From: Achromobacter pestifer
Lineage (GTDB): Bacteria; Pseudomonadota; Gammaproteobacteria; Burkholderiales; Burkholderiaceae_B
Direction of reading: 5' to 3'
DNA: 64,000 nucleotides
Assembly (NCBI RefSeq): GCF_013267355.1
Contig: NZ_CP053985.1
Span: 2,170,001-2,234,000, forward strand
Both the position numbers and the translations under genes were made by a program. The notes under the pieces were generated by a model. The model saw only the letters and a list, made by a program, of their open reading frames with translations. It was not told the DNA's origin and did no database searches. Shown here in pieces: positions 36,070 through 43,279 of this stretch; within the stretch, counting starts at the first letter, position 1, and each line of letters begins with the position of its first letter.

Positions 36070-36232
36070 TGGGTGAAGCACAGGAGCCGGTGGGCACACC
36101 CTGTGGGCAAGCGCGTGGTCAGGCGCAGCCTGTCCACCGTTTGTCCAGCAGGGTTGTCCACGGGCCGAGCGCAGCGAGATGGGCGGTCGCGCAGCGATCA
36201 TCCACATATCCACGGGTCCGGGGTTGTGCTTT
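36070..36232 (+). repeat. Dispersed repeat R, copy 2 (DnaA-box-like motifs)
   Basis: Second good copy of the 34370-34532 repeat. It has TGTCCACCG, TTGTCCAGC, TTGTCCACG, ATCATCCACATATCCACGG within 110 bp, so five spaced xTxTCCA elements. It ends about 45 bp beyond the Fic gene's stop. Layout recalls iteron/DnaA-box clusters of plasmid origins; no replication protein is encoded nearby. Confidence 0.75.
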
Positions 36233-36275
36233 TGCCGTTTGTCTGTCGACCGCTGACGCGATGCGTCGTGCGCCG

Positions 36276-37190
36276 TCAACGCTCCAGGTCTCTATCGCGC
36301 TTGCGCTCGTGGTCATGCTGCAGGGGCTTGTCGATCTGGGGTGTGCCCTCCCCTTCAACCAGGCCAACACCGCCATGCGGGTAGCGGATATTCACGATCT
36401 GGCCAGGAACAAGCATTTCGGCGTTCAGAAGAGCTTGCCGCGTATGAAGCACCATTTCGTCGCCCAGCGACTGCACAACATAGCGTTCCGTTGACCCCAC
36501 GACCGCACCCTCGTAAGCATGACCAGGTTCCGCTGGAGATATCTCTACTTTCCCACCTGAAACAGCCATAGCCAGGTCCAATGCACGTTCTTTATCGATG
36601 TCGACGAGACTGGCACGAATGAGTCCGGCGAGACGTTTAGAGCTTCCCTCATAGGCCTCTATAGACGCGTGGATCATCTCCGTCCGTTCAATACCCGACC
36701 AGTCCACGGCGTAACCCGCACCGCGGGCCAGCTGGCCGACGAACTCGCGGGTAGCTCGCCCATTCCCCTCACGAAATGGATGTAGGACGTTCAGCTCCCC
36801 GAGATAATGTCCAGCGCGCTCGCTGAAGGTGTCGATATTGAGTCCACGCAGAAGCTGCTCGCGTTGCAAGGGCCGGGTGATCTCCGGCGCATAACTCTCG
36901 ATCTGCTGAAAGTTGGCGAAGCGTGTCTGGCCCTTCGAAATGTCAACGGTGCGGATCTCCCCGGCCCAGTCATACACGTCTCCGAACAGCCGCTTGTGGA
37001 TCGCCTGCAGATGCGCCAGGTCGAAGTTACCTGCGACAGGCTTCTCCACCAGCTCGTATGCGCGCACGAGACCAAAGGTGGCTTCCACGCGATCAAGTTC
37101 GGCCTGGTCAGTGATGCCGAGGCGGTTTCTGAGAAGCCCTGAATGTTCGTCAAGATAGGGGTCGCTGGTGCGGACTGGATACTTCGCCAT
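36276..37190 (-). CDS. Fic AMP-transferase toxin fused to a KfrB-like domain
   Basis: 304 residues. The N-terminal Fic domain (about 20-200) has the complete active motif HPFREGNGRATREF (about 137-150) and the conserved GNFDLAHLQAIHKRLFGDVYDWAGEIR; it would transfer AMP to a target protein. The C-terminal 90 residues (YEGAVVGSTERYVVQSLGDEMVLHTRQALL, GQIVNIRYPHGGVGLVEG) match the KfrB domain found in IncP-type plasmid proteins. The upstream gene encodes a VbhA-like antitoxin, making this a class I Fic pair. An intrinsic terminator lies between antitoxin and toxin. Confidence 0.88.
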   Translation of the reverse strand: MAKYPVRTSDPYLDEHSGLLRNRLGITDQAELDRVEATFGLVRAYELVEKPVAGNFDLAHLQAIHKRLFGDVYDWAGEIRTVDISKGQTRFANFQQIESYAPEITRPLQREQLLRGLNIDTFSERAGHYLGELNVLHPFREGNGRATREFVGQLARGAGYAVDWSGIERTEMIHASIEAYEGSSKRLAGLIRASLVDIDKERALDLAMAVSGGKVEISPAEPGHAYEGAVVGSTERYVVQSLGDEMVLHTRQALLNAEMLVPGQIVNIRYPHGGVGLVEGEGTPQIDKPLQHDHERKRDRDLER

Positions 37191-37212
37191 TTTCGAACTC
37201 TTAGCGCAGCTG

Positions 37213-37239
37213 AAAAAAAGGCCGGCCTACTTGGCCGGC
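37213..37239 (-). terminator. Rho-independent terminator between antitoxin and fic
   Basis: On the minus strand: GCCGGCC, loop AAGTA, GGCCGGC, then C and seven T. The stem overlaps the vbhA stop codon (37227-37229) and ends 23 bp before the fic start. It can let most transcripts stop after the antitoxin, with fic made by read-through. Confidence 0.8.
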
Positions 37240-37433
37240 ACTTGTTGGAATTCGCCTGCGTCGATTCTTCTTCGAAGATTCCGCAGCACTTCTTCGACAG
37301 TCAGCTCGCCCTTCGCGACCCGACCCAGCTCCGCGATTGTGATCGCGTCCGGTTCCAGGCCCTCGAGGCGCTGGTTTGCCACGGCGATGTGGATCGCACG
37401 CTCACGCTCGCGCTGTTCCTTGCAGTCGATCAT
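37227..37433 (-). CDS. vbhA: VbhA-like Fic antitoxin
   Basis: 68 residues, helical. ANQRLEGLEPDAITIAELGRVAKGELTVEEVLRNL matches the antitoxin-VbhA profile; the inhibitory Glu is in LEGL and normally blocks ATP binding in Fic. The motif is usually S/T-xxx-E-G/N; here the first position is Asn (NQRLEG). It lies 36 bp upstream of fic with a terminator in between. It is expected to bind and inhibit the 36276-37190 product. Confidence 0.82.
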   Translation of the reverse strand: MIDCKEQRERERAIHIAVANQRLEGLEPDAITIAELGRVAKGELTVEEVLRNLRRRIDAGEFQQVPAK

Positions 37434-37591
37434 GATAAAGCCCTACGTTGCCTGATTGATCATTGTAGTGCAGGTAAACACTCCAATCTATCGATCTTTC
37501 GATTGGTCGCACCCATGCCCACGGTTCATTCTGGGTATTTCTTACTACCCGCCTACTTAGGACAACATCAGATTCCGTGGCAACCATTTCG

Positions 37592-37783
37592 TTAACCGCA
37601 CCACTTGTTGACAAAGGGCATGCTGGCGCAATGATCCCAGTGCATCTGCATCACAGCGACGCCTACGAGCCCAACCATAAGAAAAAATGCCGCGACGAAG
37701 CCACCAGCCAGACTGCCCCTCAAAACGCAGACGAAACACACCACCGCACTGATCAAGGCAACGATGACAAAGAAGCTATACAT
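37592..37783 (-). CDS. Small membrane protein, 63 residues
   Basis: MYSFFVIVALISAVVCFVCVL and GGFVAAFFLMVGLVGVAVM are two clear membrane helices; the C terminus holds a short Cys/His-containing tail. No strong ribosome site. Family unknown. It is one of several small minus-strand island genes between KorB and the Fic pair. Confidence 0.45.
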   Translation of the reverse strand: MYSFFVIVALISAVVCFVCVLRGSLAGGFVAAFFLMVGLVGVAVMQMHWDHCASMPFVNKWCG

Positions 37784-37880
37784 ACCCAGTTTTCCGATCT
37801 CATGTTGAATATCCGCGCCGTAGGTCTTGCCAAATGCATATCCGGCTGTTTTGATGACTACGGCCCCTGTCTGTCACGTA

Positions 37881-38312
37881 TTACCGCGCAGCGACAAGAT
37901 CGCTGTATTTGGCCGGTAGCGTCGGAAGCTTGCCTTCAAGATCACCGTAGGCATCTGCGGCTTCCCAGGAATAGCGCAGGTCTTCGATCGCACGCTGCAC
38001 TGCGGCCGACCATTCAGAGCCGCGATTCAGTTGATCTTGCGGGAGGCTGGCCAGCTTCTCTTCGAGCGCGGCCACCGCTTCATTCAGCGTGCGGCCCGTT
38101 ACCACTGGGAGCCACGAGACACTGAACACATACTCGGTAGCGGCGATCATGTCGAGGTCGCCCGCGCTGGAGAGATCGCGAACCGTGTCGACCATGTTCT
38201 CCCACAGGCCGAGCGCTGCCCAGACTCCCTTTCCGTACCGGTCGGACCAGGCCTGAAAGGCGAAGTCGTGATTCGTAATCAGTCGGTCAATTCGTTCGAA
38301 CATCTTCTTCAT
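37881..38312 (-). CDS. Hypothetical protein, 143 residues
   Basis: MKKMFERIDRLITNHDFAFQAWSDRYGKGVWAALG onward; soluble and helical. AAGGA lies 5 bp before ATG 38312. No recognised domain. It is 13 bp downstream of the small membrane protein gene at 38326-38595 and probably co-transcribed with it and the H-NS-like gene. Confidence 0.65.
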   Translation of the reverse strand: MKKMFERIDRLITNHDFAFQAWSDRYGKGVWAALGLWENMVDTVRDLSSAGDLDMIAATEYVFSVSWLPVVTGRTLNEAVAALEEKLASLPQDQLNRGSEWSAAVQRAIEDLRYSWEAADAYGDLEGKLPTLPAKYSDLVAAR

Positions 38313-38325
38313 TCCTTGTTGGAGT

Positions 38326-38595
38326 TCAGTCCTGGTCGCTGTTCAACCCAGACTGCCGGTTTCGAACGCCAGGTCGGCTCTCTTCGCTGTCCCCTTCGGG
38401 TAAAAGCAGGGGGGCAATAGCACCGACGATCATGAACGCCGCCCCGATTAGGAACGTGCCTTCTACCCCCCCCTCGACATCCCCTTTTACGGCCGAAGAG
38501 AAGATCCAAAGAATCTGGGTGCCGACGACTACCAGGAAGGCAATGCTTAGGAAGCACAAGCCATCGCAGTCATTGCCGGTCTTGCTGTCTTTCAT
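38326..38595 (-). CDS. Small membrane protein, 89 residues
   Basis: From MKDSKTGNDCDG (38595). Two hydrophobic helices (LCFLSIAFLVVVGTQILWIF and GTFLIGAAFMIVGAIAPLLL) separated by an acidic loop. The upstream in-frame ATGs overlap the H-NS-like gene and are less likely. Family unknown; sits in the island operon. Confidence 0.55.
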   Translation of the reverse strand: MKDSKTGNDCDGLCFLSIAFLVVVGTQILWIFSSAVKGDVEGGVEGTFLIGAAFMIVGAIAPLLLPEGDSEESRPGVRNRQSGLNSDQD

Positions 38596-38614
38596 GGGCT
38601 TCGGTTCCTGGGTA

Positions 38615-38953
38615 TTAAATGCGGTAATCAGCGCGATCGGCGCCATCACTTTCTGCAGCCACAAGCCAGCGCGGTGCCCTTCCCCGTCCGGTCCAAGTTT
38701 CTCCTGTTGTCGGGTGGCGATACTTGGGCGCGACCGGGCCGCGGGGTTTGCGTTGGGAGGGCTTTATGGGAGTCTTCTTCTTTCGCTGCTCGCCAGTGAA
38801 TGCCGGCAGAATGTCCTGTGGAGACAGTCCATACTCACGCATCGTCTGGACAATGTTCTTGATCTCGTCCGCGCGCCTGCGCAGCGTCAGCTGGCGATGC
38901 TGCTCTTCCAGCTTCTTGATCTGTGCGTTGATTTTCGCGATCGCGTTGGTCAT
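38615..38953 (-). CDS. H-NS-like nucleoid protein
   Basis: 112 residues. N-terminal coiled coil (INAQIKKLEEQHRQLTLRRRADEIKNIVQTM), basic linker (KKKTPIKPSQRKPRGP) and a C-terminal DNA-binding motif YRHPTTGETWTGRGRAPRWL, the classic H-NS C-terminal pattern. Island-borne H-NS homologues often silence the element's own AT-rich genes and buffer host H-NS titration. Likely co-transcribed with the small genes on either side. Confidence 0.92.
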   Translation of the reverse strand: MTNAIAKINAQIKKLEEQHRQLTLRRRADEIKNIVQTMREYGLSPQDILPAFTGEQRKKKTPIKPSQRKPRGPVAPKYRHPTTGETWTGRGRAPRWLVAAESDGADRADYRI

Positions 38954-39007
38954 CAGTGCTTCCTTCGATGTTGTGTTGGGTGATTCTTGAAGTGGGCTGA
39001 ACCAGGA

Positions 39008-39304
39008 TCAACATTCCCGCCGTGGTCCAGCTCGCTGGGCCCATGCCGATTCGGCTCTCGGACCAATCGTGACGGAGATGCGGCTGTTGGCCTGCTTCAT
39101 GATCTCGTCTGCCTCCGCTTCCGTGCGGGCCGCGGCGACCTCGATCGGATCGGCCTCATTAATGATTCCGACGACGACGTCGAACTTCCGCCCTTGCCGA
39201 CGATAGAAGTCCATGACCAGGGCTTCTTGTGCCGTCAGCGTGGCGAAGATCCGTCCGTGCAATGCCTGCAATTCGGACAAGGTGGGGATTGATTGATCCT
39301 GCAT
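39008..39304 (-). CDS. Hypothetical protein, 98 residues
   Basis: MQDQSIPTLSELQALHGRIF onward; predicted soluble, helical N-terminal half and an IINEADPIEVAAARTEAEADEIMKQA helix. No recognised domain. A KorB-type operator lies 60 bp upstream of the start, so this gene and the downstream operon are probably KorB-regulated. Confidence 0.65.
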   Translation of the reverse strand: MQDQSIPTLSELQALHGRIFATLTAQEALVMDFYRRQGRKFDVVVGIINEADPIEVAAARTEAEADEIMKQANSRISVTIGPRAESAWAQRAGPRREC

Positions 39305-39364
39305 ATCGCAATCCTTAGTAGAGCGTTGTAAATGCTGCTTCGCGGGCTAAAGGCGACAAGAGTG

Positions 39365-39377
39365 TTTAGCAGCTAAA
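39365..39377. promoter_or_regulatory. KorB-type operator (centre base changed)
   Basis: TTTAGCAGCTAAA with one extra symmetric pair on each side (TG...CA). It matches the IncP KorB operator except that the centre is A instead of G/C. It sits between the korB-like gene's stop (39403) and the start of the 98-residue gene (39304), where a promoter for the downstream operon is expected. Confidence 0.7.
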
Positions 39378-39402
39378 CAGTTGCCCAGATGCAGATTCAT
39401 GA

Positions 39403-40527
39403 TCAGTTGGCTATTAGTGCTGGGCGCCACAAGGTCACTAGCGCCTTGAATTGGTCGTGTACCTGAGCGCCGAAGGTGTCCGGATATGCTCGCGAGCGAC
39501 GGATCAGTCCGATGACAGTGACCATATCGTCCGCGATCTCGGCGTCGACGCTCCAGAAGTCGCTCAAGTCAAACCCTCCGCAACTGGTCGCGTTCCACCA
39601 GGAGAGGAGGAAGTCAGCCACCCGCTTGCTCTGCTGTGTATCCCGGCGCGCGATTTCTATCAGGCGCTGGAGGGCCTGCATCCCCGACTTCTTTAACGCA
39701 GGGTTTGAGCGATCGCAAGCATCTTGATCTCGCCGTGCCCGCATACGGTCGAACTCCTCGCGCACATGCGCAGGCACCTCATCCGCCGAGGGCGATTCGC
39801 CGGGATTTTCGCTAGACACGGCCTGCTTTGAGCCTTTCGCGGTGATCTCGCCTTCCGCCGGCTGCTCATCTTGTTCGCCGTGGCCAGCCGTGGTTGGCGA
39901 CGTCACCTTTGGCTTGCCGTCTGCGGCTTGCCGTAGTGCCTTCACGCTTGCGCGAGTGGGCTTCCGCACCGGCGAGCTGAGCAGCTCTTCCACTGCGTCC
40001 GGATTCTCACGGTGGGCAACTACCAGTTCCTTAGCCAACGTCACGTCTGTGACTTGCCCATTGGCCACCGCCTCGGCGACCGGCTCTGGCAAATCGAGCA
40101 TTGCCACGTGCATGCTCACCCAGGCTTTGGATTTGCCCAGTTTCCTTGCGATGTCGGCTTGCGTCATACCTTCAGCGATTTTGCCTCCGATGAAGTCCGC
40201 TGCTTCGCGGCCGCTGAGCCCTTCGCGCTGGAGGTTTTCGATCATTTGATCGAAGTCATCGAAATCGGGATCTTCAAATCCAGGGATCTGGCTAAGCCCC
40301 GCCTCTATCGATCCCAGGTAGCGGCGATGACCGTGATTGATTATGAAATCGCCAATGATGGAGGGGTGCGGGCGCAACGAGATGGGCAGCATCACCCCCC
40401 TTTTGCCCTGGCTTTGCCTGTCCCGGATGGTCGCGGCCATCTCCCCGATACTTTCCGCGCGGAGCCCATTGTTGTAAGCACGACGACGATTGTCCGGGTC
40501 GGGATGGATCCGAGCGATGTCGTACAT
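39403..40527 (-). CDS. korB: KorB-like ParB family regulator, N-terminally truncated
   Basis: 374 residues from ATG 40527. ParB-N domain (IARIHPDPDNRRR, ESIGEMAATIRDR, IINHGHRRYLGSIEAGL), helix-turn-helix (MTQADIARKLGKSKAWVSMHVAMLDLPEPVAEAV) and the KorB-specific TDVTLAKELVVAHRENPDAVEELL. The usual N-terminal extension of 30-60 residues is missing; upstream sequence is the antisense of a DUF1173 gene. No ribosome site precedes the ATG, so expression is uncertain. Two KorB-type operators lie in the window, one directly downstream. KorB proteins repress plasmid genes and serve partition with IncC/ParA, which is absent here. Confidence 0.82.
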   Translation of the reverse strand: MYDIARIHPDPDNRRRAYNNGLRAESIGEMAATIRDRQSQGKRGVMLPISLRPHPSIIGDFIINHGHRRYLGSIEAGLSQIPGFEDPDFDDFDQMIENLQREGLSGREAADFIGGKIAEGMTQADIARKLGKSKAWVSMHVAMLDLPEPVAEAVANGQVTDVTLAKELVVAHRENPDAVEELLSSPVRKPTRASVKALRQAADGKPKVTSPTTAGHGEQDEQPAEGEITAKGSKQAVSSENPGESPSADEVPAHVREEFDRMRARRDQDACDRSNPALKKSGMQALQRLIEIARRDTQQSKRVADFLLSWWNATSCGGFDLSDFWSVDAEIADDMVTVIGLIRRSRAYPDTFGAQVHDQFKALVTLWRPALIAN

Positions 40528-40546
40528 CTGGTATCGGCGCGGCGTG

Positions 40547-41497
40547 GTGCAAGAGCTGGATGACGGCAACACCAAGATCAAGCTCAAGGTCGGTCTTCAA
40601 CAACGCCCGACAGCAGCCCCGGAAGAAGAGAACGCCGCTGCTGGTGCTGACAAGAAGATGGCGTCGGCTCGCGCCCGATCTGGCCAGGCAAGCATGACAT
40701 TGCTCGGCCTGCTCCACTACTTGTGGACGGAGGCCGGCTTCAATGCCTGGGCGCCATCCATGAATGGCAAACGCAGCGTCGGCCTCGTGCATTACCACCT
40801 ACTGCGTGTTGCCTCGTCCACTTTTGCGGGTCGCGTTCGCTTGTCCAGCAATCTGGTGATTGCTGCGACGGCGGCTGATAGGCAGCAGGCAGCTTTGAAC
40901 CGGGCGAAGTCCACGGAAGCGATGAACCGGCGCCGCCGCCTGGTTGCCGTTGCGCCCTTGGCACAGTACCAGCCTGGCATGGAAGCGGCCGGACGTCTGC
41001 CGATCATGGGCTTTCATGGCATCCCACACCTCACGCTTTCGGCAGAGGACTGGGAAGTCTTGCAGCGCAGCTTCATGGCAGAAATAAATGGATGGATGTC
41101 GGGTGACACGGTCATTGCCATCGCACAGACAGACGTTCCCACCCCCGCCGCAGGCTCGATGAAGGCGCGGGTTGTAGATCTTGCCCTTATGACCGTAACT
41201 CCTCAATGGATCCCCGTCGATTCGGGCTATGAGGCTGCGGTGGTGGCAGCCCTGGTCGCCGCCGAGCGTCGTTTCGAAAAGCCGCTCCGATTCGATGCTG
41301 GGACCGAGCAAGTCTTTCCCGACTTCTGGTTGCGGGATCGCAGTGAGATCGTGCCAATGGAGGTTTGGGGCCTTACGGATCCAGACTATGTGGCGCGCAA
41401 GGAGCAGAAGATCGCTCACTACGACGAGAAGTACGGTCCCGGCAAGTGGTGGCAGTGGGACGCCGCCGCCGGGGCGCCGATACCGCCTTTTCCCTGA
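40547..41497 (+). pseudogene. DUF1173 protein, 5'-truncated
   Basis: DUF1173 proteins of about 400 residues are common on plasmids and ICEs. Here the recognisable part starts at VVQELDDGNTKIKLKVGL and runs to the end (LTLLGLLHYLWTEAGFNAWAPSM..., VDLALMTVTPQWIPVDSGYE..., MEVWGLTDPDYVARKE). The first about 80 residues, including the cysteine-rich start, are missing. The break is within about 20 bp of the korB break, so the two genes were fused head to head by one rearrangement. It could still be translated from an internal start. Confidence 0.8.
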
Positions 41498-41546
41498 ACG
41501 GACTTCCAGCCACCGTCAGTCAACTCAATTCTATGAGGCAAAACGA

Positions 41547-41819
41547 ATGCCATTACGCTATCGACCCGTCGCATGGGTCGTCGTGGAGAAGGCTTCCGAA
41601 TGTACAGGCAGATCTGTCCATTCGTTCCGGCATCTGATCCGAGACGGCTACCTGATCGAGGGCAAACACTGGAAATGGTCCGACGACAACCGCCAACACA
41701 TCAATCTTGAAGCGTACGACGAATGGGTATCAGAGAGCACCTCCAAGGGATCGAAGCGAGGACGACGTCGATCCGAATCTACTTCCGCTGGAACAATCAG
41801 CGCTACCGTGAACGTGTAA
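41547..41819 (+). CDS. Excisionase-like small DNA-binding protein
   Basis: 90 residues from ATG 41547, with a TGAGG site 9 bp upstream. VAWVVVEKASECTGRSVHSFRHLIRDGYLIEGKHWKW looks like the winged-helix start of phage/ICE recombination directionality factors, and NLEAYDEWVS supports this. It overlaps the integrase start by about 97 bp in another frame, the typical xis-int arrangement. It would bias the integrase toward excision. Family call is from pattern and position. Confidence 0.7.
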   Translation: MPLRYRPVAWVVVEKASECTGRSVHSFRHLIRDGYLIEGKHWKWSDDNRQHINLEAYDEWVSESTSKGSKRGRRRSESTSAGTISATVNV

Positions 41820-42892
41820 ACCTGAGCCCTACCGCCGCCAACATGCGGGCGGCAGCGCGCATGAGAAACGAGATCCTGCAAGCAATTGACCTGGGCGTGT
41901 TCACGTGGGACGACTTTGCGCGTCACTTCCCCGACTCCCCTAGCATCCCGGTCAAAGAAGTGTCCGCTCGAGGAGTCACCCTCAACGAGATGGCCGACAT
42001 GTGGCTGAAGCTCAACAGTCACAAAGCTGCAACGACCCTGAGCGAGTACGAGAACCTGCTGAACTCCCGCTGGCGCCCGTTGTATGGGCATCGCCCGATA
42101 GCGGAGATCACCTTCGAAGAGCTGGCCATGGATGTAGCCGCATTTCCACGCGTGGCGGCGAAGACGTTCAACAACATGATGACACCGGCTCGTCAAGTTT
42201 GGGCGTTGGCGCTCAAGATGCGGAAAGTGACGGAGAACATCACGCTGGAGATTGAAAGCCGCAAGGGCCAAGAACCTGAACCGGATCCTCTGCTCATGTC
42301 GGAAGTGCTTCAAGTCGTCCAGCACGTCGAAGAACACTTTGGTGCGGCCTGGCGGAATTACTTCGAAGTAGCGTTCTTCACCGGTGTCAGACCGTCAGAA
42401 CTAATCGCCCTGCTATGGACGAGCGTAGATCTTTCAAGAGAACAAATCCGCATCGACCGAGCGCTCGTGAGGCGTCACCACAAGGCGACTAAGACATACA
42501 AGTCGCGGGACGTGGATCTGCAGCAACCGGCGCTCGAAGCACTCAAACGCCAAAGGCAACTGACGTTTCGCCCCGGGGGGCATGTGTTCCTGAATCCTCA
42601 AACTGGGGAGCCATTCGTGGACACGGCAGATCCCGTTCGAAAGGTGTGGCGTCCGACACTATCCGCCTTGGGCATCCGTGATCGGGATGCGCGCCAGACT
42701 CGGCATACATATGCCACGCTTGGTCTACACGCTGGAATGAACCCTGGCTATCTCTCGCGCCAGATGGGTCACAAGAATGCGCAGATGTTCTTCCGCGTCT
42801 ATTCCAAGTGGATCGATGGGGAATCCAATCAGCGGGAAAAGGCGAAGATGGCGGCCCTATATGCCGAGCATTTGCCTGCTCGGGAGCCGTAA
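41723..42892 (+). CDS. int: Tyrosine integrase of the island
   Basis: 389 residues. N-terminal arm-type domain with DUF3596-like IRIYFRWNNQRYRERVNLSPT, core-binding domain about 85-180, and catalytic domain from about 190. Catalytic residues: Arg223 (TGVRPSEL), Lys257 region (KATKTYKSRD), Arg327-His328 (RQTRHTYAT), His350 (QMGHKN) and Tyr360 (FFRVYSKW). The first His of the HxxR box is replaced by Arg, common in this subgroup. It is 80 bp from the tRNA-Arg 3' end and reads toward it. Intact and probably active. Confidence 0.92.
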   Translation: MGIREHLQGIEARTTSIRIYFRWNNQRYRERVNLSPTAANMRAAARMRNEILQAIDLGVFTWDDFARHFPDSPSIPVKEVSARGVTLNEMADMWLKLNSHKAATTLSEYENLLNSRWRPLYGHRPIAEITFEELAMDVAAFPRVAAKTFNNMMTPARQVWALALKMRKVTENITLEIESRKGQEPEPDPLLMSEVLQVVQHVEEHFGAAWRNYFEVAFFTGVRPSELIALLWTSVDLSREQIRIDRALVRRHHKATKTYKSRDVDLQQPALEALKRQRQLTFRPGGHVFLNPQTGEPFVDTADPVRKVWRPTLSALGIRDRDARQTRHTYATLGLHAGMNPGYLSRQMGHKNAQMFFRVYSKWIDGESNQREKAKMAALYAEHLPAREP

Positions 42893-42976
42893 TTGGAAGC
42901 CCAAAGAACTCGCGTTAATTCGCATGCTTTGGCCCCAAAATGGCCCCAAAAAAACATAAGTCCTTGATTTAATGGC
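42893..42976. other. Probable attachment-site end of the island
   Basis: The 80 bp between the integrase stop and the tRNA-Arg 3' end. It has a repeated AATGGCCCCAAAA element and a run of A. In this family the crossover lies within the tRNA 3' end (T arm to CCA), so the core of attL/attR is likely within about 42973-43000. The partner site was not found in the window. Confidence 0.5.
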
Positions 42977-43047
42977 GCGCCCGACAGGAATCGAACCTGT
43001 ATCAAGAGCTTCGGAAACTCTCATTCTATCCATTGAACTACGGGCGC
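42973..43047 (-). tRNA. tRNA-Arg (CCG anticodon)
   Basis: 75 nt including encoded CCA. Acceptor arms GCGCCCG/CGGGCGC pair perfectly; anticodon loop TTCCGAA gives anticodon CCG; T arm holds GGTTCGATTCC. The 3' end faces the island integrase, which identifies the tRNA as the insertion target. Confidence 0.95.
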
Positions 43048-43279
43048 AGCGCAAGGAGGCGGTATTGTACCCAGTTTTCGCGGAACTGCATGAACGGGAT
43101 CAAATCTTCCGTCAAACTCAGCGAAAACCCCGTCGGTTGCATTGGACTCGTGTCTATGACACCGTTATATAATCCAGCGTTTGCTTGCAAGGCGGGCTGT
43201 TCATGCCGCCGACTTGTGCAGTACTGATTTTCTGTTGCCGCCGCCAGGCGCCCCCGGTACCCGTTAGCAGGATTTGGTC

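Noticed and set aside
40292..40798. 168-residue minus-strand open frame at the korB/DUF1173 junction
   Set aside because: Crosses the junction and is antisense or out of frame to both truncated genes.
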